Shown: piece by piece, positions 48,470 through 57,798 of the stretch | How the letters are laid out: every line of letters begins with the position of its first letter | Numbering within the stretch: the stretch's first letter is position 1 | Assembly (NCBI GenBank): GCA_937888775.1 | Contig: CALAQT010000542.1 | Coordinates: forward strand, 1 to 64,000 | From: an uncultured Actinomycetes bacterium | GTDB taxonomy: Bacteria > Actinomycetota > Thermoleophilia > Solirubrobacterales > Solirubrobacteraceae | DNA length: 64,000 bases | Direction of reading: 5' to 3' | Translations under genes and position numbers: made by a program | The notes under the pieces: model-generated | Told to the model about the DNA's origin: nothing | Seen by the model: only the letters and a program-made list of their open reading frames with translations | Database searches by the model: none

Positions 48470-49058
48470 CGAGCACCCGCTCGGCGTCGGCCAGCGACAG
48501 CCCGCGCCCGGCCAGCATTACGGCCAGGTGGTAGATCACGTCCGCCGCCTCCTCGGCCACGCGCTGATCGGATTCCTCACGCGCCGCCCTGACCACCTCC
48601 TCGGCCTCCTCCTGCACCTTTGCCCCCACCAGCGCGGGGTCGCCCAGCAGGGCGGCGGTGTAGGAGCCCTCGGTGCGTTGTGCCGCCCGCGCGGCGATCG
48701 TCCGCTCGAGCGTCGGAAGCGATTCGCATGGCAGGGCGGCCTCCAGCTCACCGCGGTGAAAGCAGGTGCGCTCGCCAGTGTGGCAGGCGGGCCCCGCCGG
48801 ATCGACCAGCGCCAGCAGCGCATCGCCGTCGCAGTCATAGCGGATCGCCTTCAGGGCCTGGGTGTTGCCACTGGTCGCGCCCTTGTGCCAGAGCTCTTGG
48901 CGCGAGCGGCTGAAGAAGTGCATCTTGCCGGTTTCACGTGTGCGGGCCAGCGCCTCGGCGTTCATGTAGGCGAGCGTCAGGACCTCGCCGCTGCGCCAGT
49001 CCTGCACGACGCACGGCACCAGCCCCCGCTCGTCGAATGCGATCTCGGAGTCGTCCAC
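48450..49058 (-). CDS. hisI: Bifunctional phosphoribosyl-AMP cyclohydrolase / phosphoribosyl-ATP pyrophosphatase
   Basis: 202 residues, a HisI-HisE fusion. Residues 1-110 are His[18 protein letters not shown], the metal site [14 protein letters not shown] and [11 protein letters not shown]. Residues about 115-200 are His[20 protein letters not shown] and [14 protein letters not shown]. They carry out steps 2 and 3 of histidine synthesis. Many actinobacteria keep hisI and hisE separate, so the fusion is worth noting. It heads the trp operon in this window. Confidence 0.95.
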   Translation of the reverse strand: MDDSEIAFDERGLVPCVVQDWRSGEVLTLAYMNAEALARTRETGKMHFFSRSRQELWHKGATSGNTQALKAIRYDCDGDALLALVDPAGPACHTGERTCFHRGELEAALPCESLPTLERTIAARAAQRTEGSYTAALLGDPALVGAKVQEEAEEVVRAAREESDQRVAEEAADVIYHLAVMLAGRGLSLADAERVLDDRRQR

Positions 49059-49094
49059 CGGAGCGGATTCTAGGGAGACGTCTTGGCCAGAACT

Positions 49095-50000
49095 CTATTC
49101 GATGCCTAGGCGGTCCAGCAACCGCTCGTCCGCACGCCAGTGGCGGCGCACCCGGACCGACAGCGCGAGGTGCACCTGAGTCCCCAGCTCGCGCTCGATC
49201 GCGCGGCGGGCAGCGACGCCGATCGACTTGATCATCCTTCCTTGAGAGCCGATCAGGATTCCCTTCTGGGACTCGGTCTCGGTCAGGACGACCGCCTCGA
49301 TCCGGATCAGCCCGGGACGCGTCTGCGATACCTCGCCGACCTCGACCTCGACGGCATGAGGCACCTCGGCGCGAGTGCGTGCCAGAATCTGCTCACGAAC
49401 CAGCTCGCCGAGCACGACCGCCTCAGGCTGATCGGAGTGGTCGCCGGCGGAGAAGTAGAACGGTCCCGGCGGCAGCGCAGCCACCAGGTGCTCCACCAGG
49501 GCGGGCACGCCTGAGCCCGTGCGGGCGCTGACGGGGAAGATCTCCTGAGCCAGGTCCAGCGCCTCGGCGTCGTGCAGCGTGGCTGCAGTCTTGGCCAGAT
49601 CGCAGCGGTCGAGCTTGTTGACGGCGATCGTCGTGGGCACCGGCGCGGAGCGCAGCAGCCCGGCGATGAAGCGGTCGCCCGGTCCGATGCCCTGCTCGCC
49701 GTTGATCACCAGTAGGCAGCCGTCGGCGTCGGCGAGCTCACGCTCGACGCGGCGCTGCATCCGCTCGGTGAGCGCGTCGCGGGGGCGCTGCACACCGGGG
49801 AGATCGACCAGCACCAGCTGCCAGTCGGCACCGGTGGCCACACCGCGGATCGCCCGCCGCGTGGTCTGGGGCTTGTCGGAGACGATCGCCACCTTGGCGC
49901 CAACGATCGCGTTGGCAAGCGTCGACTTGCCGACGTTCGGCCTACCCGCCAGCGCGATGAAGCCCGAGCGGGTCTCGCCGATGACCGGGGACTCAGTCAC
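49095..50000 (-). CDS. era: GTPase Era
   Basis: 301 residues. G1 ALAGRPNVGKSTL, G3 LVDLPGVQRPRD and G4 AVNKLDRCD lie in the first 130 residues, with a C-terminal KH RNA-binding domain containing LIGSQGRMIKSIGVAARRAIE. Era binds the 3' end of 16S rRNA in 30S assembly. It follows ybeY after 19 bp, in the common order phoH-ybeY-era. Confidence 0.97.
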   Translation of the reverse strand: MTESPVIGETRSGFIALAGRPNVGKSTLANAIVGAKVAIVSDKPQTTRRAIRGVATGADWQLVLVDLPGVQRPRDALTERMQRRVERELADADGCLLVINGEQGIGPGDRFIAGLLRSAPVPTTIAVNKLDRCDLAKTAATLHDAEALDLAQEIFPVSARTGSGVPALVEHLVAALPPGPFYFSAGDHSDQPEAVVLGELVREQILARTRAEVPHAVEVEVGEVSQTRPGLIRIEAVVLTETESQKGILIGSQGRMIKSIGVAARRAIERELGTQVHLALSVRVRRHWRADERLLDRLGIE

Positions 50001-50019
50001 GCGCTAGCGCACCACTGGG

Positions 50020-50415
50020 TCAAGTCACCCAGCGCATCAGCTCGGCCTGCAGCGCGAGCATCTCGCCGTCGTCGGTCTCGTGGTCCATCCCGCTGACGTG
50101 CAGCGCGCCGTGGACGATCGCCTCGCGCAGATCCTCGGTATGGCCGGGGCAGATCACGATGTCGCCGAGCTCGCGGGGGCCCGCGCTGGCCCCGCCCTCG
50201 TCGACCCCGAACGAGAGCACGTCGGTCGCCTCGTCGCGGCGCCGGTGCTCACGGTTGAGCTCGCGGATCCGGTCCTCGTCGACGAACTCGATCGCCAGGT
50301 GTCCCTCCTCGATCCCTGCCGAGGACAGGGCCAGCGCGCACAGCTCCTCGACCTCGACCGCGGTCGGGCCCTCGCCGGACATGACATCGATCCCGATCAC
50401 CTCTACGTCAAGCAC
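50020..50415 (-). CDS. ybeY: Endoribonuclease YbeY
   Basis: 131 residues, GTG start. The zinc motif HGALHVSGMDHE (H-x3-H-x5-H) is intact, and NREHRRRDEATDVLSFG is the preceding signature. It takes part in 16S rRNA 3'-end maturation and 70S quality control. It is 11 bp after phoH. Confidence 0.96.
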   Translation of the reverse strand: MLDVEVIGIDVMSGEGPTAVEVEELCALALSSAGIEEGHLAIEFVDEDRIRELNREHRRRDEATDVLSFGVDEGGASAGPRELGDIVICPGHTEDLREAIVHGALHVSGMDHETDDGEMLALQAELMRWVT

Positions 50416-50426
50416 GCGGCGCGCGG

Positions 50427-51398
50427 CTAGGCCCGCTTACGAGCACGCAGTTCCGGCGCCTGGCGCTGGGCGTGGTCGGTATAGGCCGCGACGATCCGCC
50501 GGACGAGCTTGTGGCGCACCACGTCCTCCTCGCCGAAGCGGACGAAGTCGATTCCCTCGACGTCGTTCAGGATTTCGGACACCACGACAAGGCCGGAGCC
50601 CTGTTCACGGGGAAGGTCGATCTGCGTGATGTCGCCGGTCACGACCATTTTGGAGTTGAAACCAAGCCGGGTGAGGAACATCTTCATCTGCTCAGGGCTG
50701 GTGTTCTGAGCCTCGTCGAGGATGATGAAGCTGTCGTTGAGCGTGCGTCCGCGCATGAACGCCAGCGGCGCCACCTCGATCACGCCCCGCTCCAGGTGCT
50801 GGGAGACGCGTTCGGGATCGAGCATGTCGTGCAGGGCGTCGAACAGCGGCCGCAGATACGGGTCGACCTTGGCCATCAGGTCGCCGGGCAGGAAGCCGAG
50901 CCGCTCGCCGGCCTCTACCGCGGGACGCGTGAGGATGATCCGGTTGACCTCACGCCGGCTCAGTGCCGCCGCGGCCAGGGCGACGGCCAGGAACGTCTTG
51001 CCGGTGCCCGCCGGCCCGACTCCGAAGGTGATCGTGTTCTGGCGGATCGAGTCCACGTAGCGCTTCTGGTTGACCGTCTTGGGGGCGACCTTGGTGGTGC
51101 GATGGCGCCAGACCACGTCCTCCAGGATCTGCGAGGGCGACTCGTGGGCGTCCAGCGCCCGGCTGACCGCCTCGATCGTCCCGGTCCCGATCTCATGGCC
51201 CTGCTGGATCAGCTCGGATAGCTCCCGGACGACCGCCGCGGCCGAAGTCACCGAGGCGTCGTCGCCCTCCAGCGTCAGCACGTTGCCGCGGAGGAAGACG
51301 TCACAGTCCAGGTGTCCCTCAAGCGTGCGCAGGACCGCGTCCTGGCTGCCCGCAAGCTCTGCGGCGACGGCGTTGTCGAGCTCGAGCGCCTTACGCAC
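50427..51398 (-). CDS. PhoH-like ATPase/RNA-binding protein (YbeZ type)
   Basis: 323 residues. An N-terminal domain ([15 protein letters not shown]) precedes the PhoH ATPase with Walker [14 protein letters not shown] at about residue 130, [19 protein letters not shown] and Walker [20 protein letters not shown]. PhoH/YbeZ partners with YbeY in RNA metabolism. It is 8 bp after the mtaB-yqeY fusion. Confidence 0.95.
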   Translation of the reverse strand: MRKALELDNAVAAELAGSQDAVLRTLEGHLDCDVFLRGNVLTLEGDDASVTSAAAVVRELSELIQQGHEIGTGTIEAVSRALDAHESPSQILEDVVWRHRTTKVAPKTVNQKRYVDSIRQNTITFGVGPAGTGKTFLAVALAAAALSRREVNRIILTRPAVEAGERLGFLPGDLMAKVDPYLRPLFDALHDMLDPERVSQHLERGVIEVAPLAFMRGRTLNDSFIILDEAQNTSPEQMKMFLTRLGFNSKMVVTGDITQIDLPREQGSGLVVVSEILNDVEGIDFVRFGEEDVVRHKLVRRIVAAYTDHAQRQAPELRARKRA

Positions 51399-51406
51399 GC
51401 TGTCGC

Positions 51407-53176
51407 CTACGAGAGCGCCTCGCGCACCCGCGCAGAGGCGCGCTTGCCGTCGGCGCGCGCGCCGGACTTGGCCATGACCACCTTCATCACCGCGCCCATC
51501 TCCCGTTGGCTGCTGGCGCCGGTCTCGGCGATCGCCGAGGCGACGATCGCGTCGAGCTCGGAGTCATCAAGCTCGGCCGGGAGGTAGCCCTCGATCAGCC
51601 TCGCCTCGGATTCCTCCTGATCGGCCAGCTCGGGCCGGCCTCCGTCCCGGAACTGAGTCGCCGCTTCCAGCCTGCGCTTGCGCTCACGCCGCAGCACGCC
51701 GAGCTCATCGGCGCCGCCCTCCTTGGCGGCCTTCTGCAGCTCGCTGAGCACCAGCCGCAACGCACCGACGCGATCCTTCTCGCCCGCCTTCATGGCAGTG
51801 GTCATGTCGGTGTGGACCTGTTCTGTGACCGTCATCTCTTCAATCAGGATAGCCCCCGGGGCCCCCGTAACCGAGCAGCTGATCCCGTCCGCCTCCAACT
51901 CCACGCATGTGACCTCGACGAGCCCGCCTCGGCCCGCCGCGCCGGCGGGCAGATAGCAGCGGGTGTAGTCGCCGCTGTAGCCCGCACAGCGGCTGTCGGC
52001 GACCTTGTCGACGAGCACCCGCTCGGGGCCGCCGAGCTTGGCGTGCCGGTGGTGGCGCGAGCGGACATCCGAGCGGGCCCTAAGCGCGTGCGAGCGTCGC
52101 TTCTTCTCCTCCGCCGGCACCCGGTCGCCGAGCTGCGCAGCCGCCGTCCCGGGACGAGGCGAGTACGGAAACACGTGCACACGCGTGATCCCGGCGGCGT
52201 CCACCGCCTCCAGGGTGCGCTGGAAGGCGGCCTCGTCCTCGGTCGGGAAGCCGACGATCACATCGGTGGTGACGTTGACCTGGGGAGCGGCCTGGCGCAG
52301 GGCATCGATCTGGCGCAGATACTCCCCGACGGTGTAGTGGCGGCCCATCGCCGCCAGCACCCGATCGTCGCCGGACTGCAGCGGCACGTGCAGGTGCGGG
52401 CAGATCTTCGCCTCGCAGGCGATCGCGGCCAGCAGCGAGTCCTTGACGTGGATCACCTCGACGCTCGACAGCCGTACGCGCTCCACGCCGGGCACCCGCG
52501 CGACCTCCACCATCAGCTCGCCCAACTCCAGACCGCGCTCCGGATCACGGTAGTCGCCGACGCTGATGCCGGTCATCACCATCTCCGGCTGGCCGCCGGC
52601 GACCCGCCGGCGCACCTCTTGCAGGACCGCTCCGACCGGCCGCGAGCGTGCAGCGCCGCGAACGGTCGGAATGATGCAGTACGCGCAGTGACAGTCGCAG
52701 CCGTCCTGGACCTTGACGAAGCCGCGCGTACGGCCGTCGGGCCCGGATGGCTGGCCGGTGCGACGGTCAGGCCCGGCCGGGCGGCGGGTGCACCTGCGGA
52801 CGAGCACGTCGTGCTCGGTGTCGGCGCAGCCCAGGCCTTGATCGGCGCCCACCCACCCACCGATCGCTGCCGCCACGTCGTCGGCGGTGCCGACAAACGC
52901 CCTCACGCGCACGTCGATCTCTTCGAACTGCCGCGGATTGAGGTTGACCGCGCAGCCGGCGACGTGGACCTCGCCAGCGGTTCGCAGCGACCGCCTGACC
53001 GACTGGCGTGACTTGGACTCGGCCTCGCTGGTGATGCAGCAGGTGTTGATCACGTGCAGGTCGGCGTCGCCCTCCGGGACTTCGGTGTGGCCGGCGTCGA
53101 GCAGCGCACGGCGAGCAAGCATCGCATCCGCCTGAGACACCTTGCACCCTAGGAACTTGACCGCGAACGAGGCCAC
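51407..53176 (-). CDS. mtaB: MtaB-type tRNA methylthiotransferase fused to GatB/YqeY domain
   Basis: 589 residues in one frame. Residues 1-440 are a methylthiotransferase: N-terminal cysteines KFLGCKVSQ, INTCCITSEAESKSRQ and VAGCAVN for one Fe-S cluster, radical-SAM GCDCHCAYCIIP for the second, and a C-terminal TRAM-like part. The MtaB type turns t6A37 of tRNA into ms2t6A. From residue 448 (TVTEQVHTDMTTAMKAGEKDR, ATG at 51835) to the end is a complete 142-residue YqeY/GatB-tail domain. No stop separates the two. Either a true fusion, or two genes whose junction stop was lost, or internal initiation at 51835. A poorly conserved, Arg/Pro-rich stretch lies at about 120-150. Confidence 0.9.
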   Translation of the reverse strand: MASFAVKFLGCKVSQADAMLARRALLDAGHTEVPEGDADLHVINTCCITSEAESKSRQSVRRSLRTAGEVHVAGCAVNLNPRQFEEIDVRVRAFVGTADDVAAAIGGWVGADQGLGCADTEHDVLVRRCTRRPAGPDRRTGQPSGPDGRTRGFVKVQDGCDCHCAYCIIPTVRGAARSRPVGAVLQEVRRRVAGGQPEMVMTGISVGDYRDPERGLELGELMVEVARVPGVERVRLSSVEVIHVKDSLLAAIACEAKICPHLHVPLQSGDDRVLAAMGRHYTVGEYLRQIDALRQAAPQVNVTTDVIVGFPTEDEAAFQRTLEAVDAAGITRVHVFPYSPRPGTAAAQLGDRVPAEEKKRRSHALRARSDVRSRHHRHAKLGGPERVLVDKVADSRCAGYSGDYTRCYLPAGAAGRGGLVEVTCVELEADGISCSVTGAPGAILIEEMTVTEQVHTDMTTAMKAGEKDRVGALRLVLSELQKAAKEGGADELGVLRRERKRRLEAATQFRDGGRPELADQEESEARLIEGYLPAELDDSELDAIVASAIAETGASSQREMGAVMKVVMAKSGARADGKRASARVREALS

Positions 53177-53289
53177 GCACGCGAGACGGTAGCGCGCGCG
53201 GCCTCGATCGCGGGATTCGGCCTGACCAATCCCCTAGATCAGCCGATTTCTTTAGCTGCACACGGATATCCGGCTCTGCCGAACATCCC

Positions 53290-53369
53290 AATGGAATCGG
53301 CTAGCGGATTCCATTCGGGAGATTCGGCTCTGCCGAATGTCCCAAGGGAATCGGCGCTAGCCGATTCCC
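53290..53369. repeat. Cluster of three hairpins upstream of mtaB
   Basis: aatggaatc/gattccatt at 53290-53315 (9-bp stem), attcggc-tct-gccgaat at 53322-53338 (extendable with one mismatch) and gggaatcggc-gcta-gccgattccc at 53346-53369 (10-bp stem). The last contains the TAG stop of the small ORF. The stretch from 53177 to 53356 holds no gene; a perfect 10-nt palindrome cggatatccg near 53265 and an extra ggctctgcc are the only other features. Confidence 0.85.
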
Positions 53370-53557
53370 CATCCACTCACGACCGACGGACTTTCGTACC
53401 CAACGATCGCCGTCGTCTTCCGGGGTGTCCTCGGGGCGGAATTCGCAGAGAGGAGAGAGGGCTCTAGCGCAACTCCAGCCCGAGGCTTGGGCCGCGGAAC
53501 GACGGCGCCGAGGAGCAGGCCACCGAGCGTCATGCCGATTGAGAGTGGGTTTGGCAA
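53357..53557 (-). CDS. Possible small hydrophobic protein
   Basis: 66 residues from a TTG at 53557 with an excellent ribosome site (aaggagg, 7 nt before). It begins PNPLSIGMTLGGLLLGAVV, a short membrane-type segment, and continues with a Pro/Ser/Arg-rich tail ending inside a hairpin. No family is recognised. The ribosome site is the main support. The gap from 53558 to the prmA stop at 53696 shows nothing else. Confidence 0.4.
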   Translation of the reverse strand: MPNPLSIGMTLGGLLLGAVVPRPKPRAGVALEPSLLSANSAPRTPRKTTAIVGYESPSVVSGWGIG

Positions 53558-53695
53558 CTGTGCACCTCCTTCCGAAGTACCTGGATCAGAAGCATCTCGG
53601 ACAGGATGCGCCAGACATCGCAATGCGGCATCGGCCCGGTGTCCAAGATTTCCTGTGGTGGCGTTGTCCACGCGCTACGTGGCGGTTGTGGCCGG

Positions 53696-54514
53696 TTAGC
53701 GCGTGGCCGCGCTCTTGCTCATCAATAGCGCAGCCCAGTCGCCTTGTTTTCTTCTTTCCTGCTCGTGCAGGCCGCGGGTGGCGAATGCCTGGGAGACCTG
53801 GTCGGCCTCGTGGGTCAGGAGGCCGCTGAGGATGAGCGTTGGTGGCATTGTCGGCTGGGACGCGGCCCAAGTACGCAGTGGGCCGGCGAGTACGTTTGCC
53901 GCCACCAAATCTGCTGCCGGGACGGGCTGAAGGCGTAGGTCGAAAAGCGAAACGTCGAGCTCGACGTCGTTGGCGCTGGCGTTCTGCTTTGCGGTGCTGA
54001 CGCTGACCGGGTCGTAGTCGAGTGCGATCACCGGGCGATGGCCGAGCTTTGCCGCGACGATCGCCAGCACGCCCGAGCCGCAGCCGAGGTCCACGAACGA
54101 TCCTGGCGCGGCGTGGTCGAGCATCAGCTCCAGGCACAGCCGCGTCGTGGCGTGAGCTCCGGTCCCGAACGCCTGTCCGGGATCCATCACGACGTCGATC
54201 GGCGTCGTGCCGCGCGGTTCCCACGGCGGGCGAACGGTCAGGCGCCCCTCGATCACCAGCGGCCGGTGAAAGCTGCGCCAGCGCTCTGACCAGTCGGCGG
54301 CGATCTCCTCGGTGCTGACCTGCACCAGCGCCCCGCCGGCCGCGGCCTCCAGGTCCGGCAGCGACGGCAATTCGCCGGGCGCGCCATAAACGGCGTACTC
54401 CACGCCCCGCTCGCCGAGATCCACCTCCTCCACGCCGCTGGGAGCGAGTTCGAGCAGTTCGGCGAGTACCAGCTCTGACTGCTCGCGCTGCACCCGGACC
54501 GCCAGGCGCAGCAT
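53696..54514 (-). CDS. prmA: Ribosomal protein L11 methyltransferase
   Basis: 272 residues from the ATG at 54514; a TTG at 54538 inside dnaJ would add eight. The N-terminal domain has the WSERWRSFHRP region. DPGQAFGTGAHATTRLCLELM and SAM-binding FVDLGCGSGVLAIVAAKLG are PrmA signatures, with ANVLAGPL as the catalytic NPL-like region. It trimethylates L11. It lies after hrcA-dnaJ, a common order. Confidence 0.94.
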   Translation of the reverse strand: MLRLAVRVQREQSELVLAELLELAPSGVEEVDLGERGVEYAVYGAPGELPSLPDLEAAAGGALVQVSTEEIAADWSERWRSFHRPLVIEGRLTVRPPWEPRGTTPIDVVMDPGQAFGTGAHATTRLCLELMLDHAAPGSFVDLGCGSGVLAIVAAKLGHRPVIALDYDPVSVSTAKQNASANDVELDVSLFDLRLQPVPAADLVAANVLAGPLRTWAASQPTMPPTLILSGLLTHEADQVSQAFATRGLHEQERRKQGDWAALLMSKSAATR

Positions 54515-54527
54515 CGCCGGGGGGCGA

Positions 54528-55670
54528 TCAGTTGCCAAACGCGCGCCTGAGCTTGCCGAACACGCTCTCGTCGGTGCGCAGGTTATGGTCGGTCAGGCTC
54601 TCCGACAGGCGCTCCAGAAGCTCGCGCTGGTCATGTTTGAGGTGGCGCGGGATGACAACGTTGATCACCGCGCGCAGGTCGCCGCGATGACGGCCGCGCA
54701 ACGAGGGCATCCCCTCACCACGGACAACGAGGGTCTCATTGGGCTGGGTGCCGGCGGGGATCTCGAGCTCCACCTCACCGTCGATCGTCGGCACCGAGAC
54801 CTTCGTGCCGAGCGCCGCCAGCGGGGCCGCCACGTCGACGACCGTCACGAGGTCGTTCTGGTCGCGCACGAAGCGCGGATCCTCGCGCACCTTGACCTGG
54901 ACGTACAGGTCCCCGGCCGGGCCGCCGCGGTCGCCCGCATGCCCGCGGCCGGTGATTCGCATCCGCTGCCCGTCGTCGATTCCGGCGGGCACGTCGACCG
55001 ACACCTTGACGCGCTCGGACTTGCGCCCGCGGCCGTGACAGACGTGGCAGGGCTGCTTGGCCACCCGGCCGTCGCCACCGCACCGATCGCAGGCGGCGGC
55101 GCGGACGACCTGCCCGAACGGGGTGCGGGTCACCGCGCGCAGCTCGCCTGAGCCGCCGCACTTGGGGCAGGTCTCGATCGGCGTGCCCGGCTCAGCGCCG
55201 TTGCCGTTGCAGTTCTCACAGCGGGAAACCGCCTCGTAGGAGACCTCGACCGCGGCGCCCTGGGCCGCCTGCTTGAGGTCGATCTCGGCGCTGACGCCGA
55301 CGTCGCCGCCCTGGACCGGGCCGCCCGAGCGCCCACCCCCGAACGTGCCACCGAAGCCGCCGCCACCGAAGAACGCCTCGAAGATGTCGGCGACCGAGCC
55401 AAAGCTCTCGAAGTTGGGGGCGTAGCCGCCGCTGCGCAGCCCCTCGTGGCCATAGCGGTCATAGGTGGCACGGCGCTCGGAGTCCGACAGGACCTCGTAG
55501 GCCTCGGCCGCCTCCTTGAACTTGTCCTCGGCCTTGGGGTCGTGGCTGTTGACGTCGGGATGCAGCTCGCGCGCCAGGCGGCGAAACGCCTTCTTGATCT
55601 CAGCGTCGCTGGCGGAGCGGGAGACGCCGAGCACCTCGTAGTAGTCCCGTGGCATCTGTGAAGCGCTCAT
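54528..55670 (-). CDS. dnaJ: Chaperone DnaJ (type I)
   Basis: 380 residues. J domain with [21 protein letters not shown] and HPDVN (HPD motif), a Gly/Phe-rich region (about 75-115), four CxxCxGxG-type zinc repeats ([32 protein letters not shown]) and C-terminal client domains. It delivers unfolded proteins to DnaK. Downstream of and overlapping hrcA by 4 bp, so it is the DnaJ2-type copy under HrcA. Confidence 0.97.
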   Translation of the reverse strand: MSASQMPRDYYEVLGVSRSASDAEIKKAFRRLARELHPDVNSHDPKAEDKFKEAAEAYEVLSDSERRATYDRYGHEGLRSGGYAPNFESFGSVADIFEAFFGGGGFGGTFGGGRSGGPVQGGDVGVSAEIDLKQAAQGAAVEVSYEAVSRCENCNGNGAEPGTPIETCPKCGGSGELRAVTRTPFGQVVRAAACDRCGGDGRVAKQPCHVCHGRGRKSERVKVSVDVPAGIDDGQRMRITGRGHAGDRGGPAGDLYVQVKVREDPRFVRDQNDLVTVVDVAAPLAALGTKVSVPTIDGEVELEIPAGTQPNETLVVRGEGMPSLRGRHRGDLRAVINVVIPRHLKHDQRELLERLSESLTDHNLRTDESVFGKLRRAFGN

Positions 55671-56677
55671 CGTTCGTCGTAGATCTCCGAGACGAACCGC
55701 GACAGCTGCGCGGCGGCCGCACGGACCGAGCGGATCGCACCGCCGTAGTCCATCCGCAGCGGGCCGATCACCGACACCGCCCCCAGGCTGCGCTGGGGCA
55801 GCCCGTAGCTGGCGGTCACGAGCGCCAGCGAGCGCAGTTCCGGCGCGGCGTTCTCCGCGCCGATCCGCACCAGCACGTCGCGCTGGGCCAGCGCCGAGCG
55901 CAGCACCGCCAGCATCTGCACGCGGTGCTCGAGCATCGCCATCAGCGAGTTGATCTCGGACACGTCGCCGATCCGCTCCATCCGCAGCAGCCGGGCCGTC
56001 CCCTCGATGTACAGAGTCGCCTGCGAGACCTCCTCGAGCTCGGTGAAGACCGGAGCCAGCGCGTTCAGGAAGGCCAGCTCGGTGTTGGACAGGGACGGAT
56101 CATGGAGGCGCTGATGGAGCATCCGCGCCCCCAGGCCCAGGCCGACGAGACGCTCGTTGAGGTAGCTGGCAGCCCAATCCGACAGGCCCGTGTCGACGGG
56201 CCGGGGGAAGGTGAACAGCCGTTTGGTGACGCCGCCGGTGGAGGTGATCACCACGACCATCAGCACCTGGGGCTGAAGCGCCAGCACCTCGATGTGGCGG
56301 ACCGTCGAGGTCTCGATTGGCGGGGCGGTGACGATCGCCAGCAGGTTGGTGACCTGGGACAGGGTCTCGGTGGTCACCCGCATCGCCTCGTCGAGCTCGC
56401 GGCGCACCAGCGACAGCGAGAACACGGGTCCGGTGGGCTCGTCAGGGAGCAGCCGGTCGACGAAATAGCGGTAGCCGGCTTCGGTGGGCACGCGGCCGGC
56501 CGAGGTGTAGGGATGGGCGAGCAGCCCCAGCTCCTCCAGGCTCGCGAGCTCGTGGCGGATCGTCGAGGGACCCCACTCGACGCCGGTGGAGAGGGACTTG
56601 GAGCCCACGGGCGATCCGACTTCGAGGTATTCCTCGACGACCTTTCGCAGCAGCAGTTCCTGACGGTCGCTCAGCAC
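55667..56677 (-). CDS. hrcA: Heat-inducible transcription repressor HrcA
   Basis: 336 residues. N-terminal winged helix ([42 protein letters not shown]) and the HrcA core ([26 protein letters not shown] sequence). HrcA represses chaperone operons by binding CIRCE elements. I found no CIRCE copy (TTAGCACTC-N9-GAGTGCTAA) upstream here. Confidence 0.96.
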   Translation of the reverse strand: MLSDRQELLLRKVVEEYLEVGSPVGSKSLSTGVEWGPSTIRHELASLEELGLLAHPYTSAGRVPTEAGYRYFVDRLLPDEPTGPVFSLSLVRRELDEAMRVTTETLSQVTNLLAIVTAPPIETSTVRHIEVLALQPQVLMVVVITSTGGVTKRLFTFPRPVDTGLSDWAASYLNERLVGLGLGARMLHQRLHDPSLSNTELAFLNALAPVFTELEEVSQATLYIEGTARLLRMERIGDVSEINSLMAMLEHRVQMLAVLRSALAQRDVLVRIGAENAAPELRSLALVTASYGLPQRSLGAVSVIGPLRMDYGGAIRSVRAAAAQLSRFVSEIYDER

Positions 56678-56766
56678 GGCTTGAGATTGTAGGTAGGGCG
56701 GTGGCGTGATTCGCCCGGCGCGCCGGCGTGGTGGGCGGGGCCAGAGCCGCGGAGCTGTCGCGGGCC

Positions 56767-57153
56767 CTAGTCCACGACGATCTCGGCCTGGCCGTTGCGG
56801 ATGATCCGCTTGCCGGCCTGCTGGGCCTCGGAATCGACGACCGCGACGCCGTCGGCGACCTCACGCACGGTGCCGGTGACGGTGATCTCCTGCTCCAGCA
56901 CGCCCATGCCGCGGAACTGCACCGACAGGCGCCGCAGGGTGTCGGGTCCGCCGAAGTGCTCGGTGTGCGCGCGGGCGACCTGCGCCATCATCCACAGCCC
57001 GTGCAGGATCTTGCCGGGCAGGCCGACCTGCTGAGCGAACTGCTCGTCGATGTGGATCGGGTTGAAGTCCCCAGAAGCGCCGGCGTAGCGGATCGTCACA
57101 TACTTATCGGGGGTCACCTTGAGCGTGAACTGCTCGCCAGGCTCGACGCTCAC
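56767..57153 (-). CDS. MaoC-like hot-dog dehydratase, HadB-like
   Basis: 128 residues. SGDFNPIHIDEQFAQQVGLPGKILHGLWMMAQ carries the hydratase motif (Asp, His) of MaoC/HadB enzymes, which dehydrate 3-hydroxyacyl thioesters in mycolic- or fatty-acid elongation. Overlaps the neighbouring HadA-like gene by 4 bp; together they probably form a heterodimer, as HadAB does. Confidence 0.88.
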   Translation of the reverse strand: MSVEPGEQFTLKVTPDKYVTIRYAGASGDFNPIHIDEQFAQQVGLPGKILHGLWMMAQVARAHTEHFGGPDTLRRLSVQFRGMGVLEQEITVTGTVREVADGVAVVDSEAQQAGKRIIRNGQAEIVVD

Positions 57154-57593
57154 GAGGTCCCCCTGACGATGTTCGTCCAGGTTCCCGTGCAGACCGTCTC
57201 GCCCCGCTGGTTGACCGACACCGACTCGAACACGTAAAAGCCCATCCCCCCGCGCTCGGCGATCTCCTTGACGCTCGTGGTGGTGGTGACCTCATCGCCG
57301 GCGATCACCAGCGGTCCCCAGTGAAACTCCTGGCCGCCATGGACCATCATCGCGAAGTTGATCCCGACCTCGGGGTCAAACAGCAGCGGCGCGACCGCGC
57401 GTCCGGCGTACACGACGGCGAACATGGGCGGCGCGACGACGTCGGCGTGGCCGGCTGCGCGTGCGGCCTCGTGGTCGATGTGAAGCGGGTTGGTTTCGCC
57501 GACGGCATGCGCGTACTCCTTGATCTTCTCGCGCCCGACGGCATAGACCTCGGACGGGTAGCGCTTTCCGACAGCAGCGGTGTTGATCGACAC
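57150..57593 (-). CDS. MaoC-like N-terminal dehydratase, HadA-like
   Basis: 147 residues from the GTG at 57593; the frame is open to 57620. VGKRYPSEVYAVGREKIKEYAHAVGETNPLHID resembles the FAS1-like N-terminal hot-dog domain of HadA/HadC. VVAPPMFAVVYAG and INFAMMVHGGQEFHWGPLVIAGD follow. HadA-type subunits bind the acyl chain, and HadB supplies the catalytic residues. One base separates it from an SDR remnant. Confidence 0.86.
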   Translation of the reverse strand: MSINTAAVGKRYPSEVYAVGREKIKEYAHAVGETNPLHIDHEAARAAGHADVVAPPMFAVVYAGRAVAPLLFDPEVGINFAMMVHGGQEFHWGPLVIAGDEVTTTTSVKEIAERGGMGFYVFESVSVNQRGETVCTGTWTNIVRGTS

Positions 57594-57621
57594 GAAGCGG
57601 CAGTCTAAGTGGAGCACCAAG

Positions 57622-57729
57622 TCAGATGATCACCGGCACCGAGCCGCCGTCGACCGACCAGGCCGCGCCCGAGACATTCGCGGCCGCCTCCGAGCACAGG
57701 AACGCGATAACCCAGCCGCGATCGAGCCG
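57622..57729 (-). pseudogene. C-terminal remnant of a short-chain dehydrogenase
   Basis: The last 35 codons before the stop at 57622 read RGWVIAFLCSEAAANVSGAAW followed by SVDGGSVPVI, a typical SDR C-terminus (usually VAFLxSxxAxxxTGxxxxVDGG). Nothing upstream resembles the rest of an SDR, and DUF1707 begins on the opposite strand within 70 bp. It lies right before the HadAB-like pair. A 3-ketoacyl-reductase would fit that pathway. Confidence 0.7.
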
Positions 57730-57798
57730 TTGCGTTGAGTCGTGGATGGCCGGATCGAGCCATTGCGCCCGTCCCGCCCGCGCGCTAGCCTCCGTTAC

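Noticed and set aside
56678..56766. CIRCE element upstream of hrcA
   Set aside because: No TTAGCACTC / GAGTGCTAA halves in the gap on either strand.
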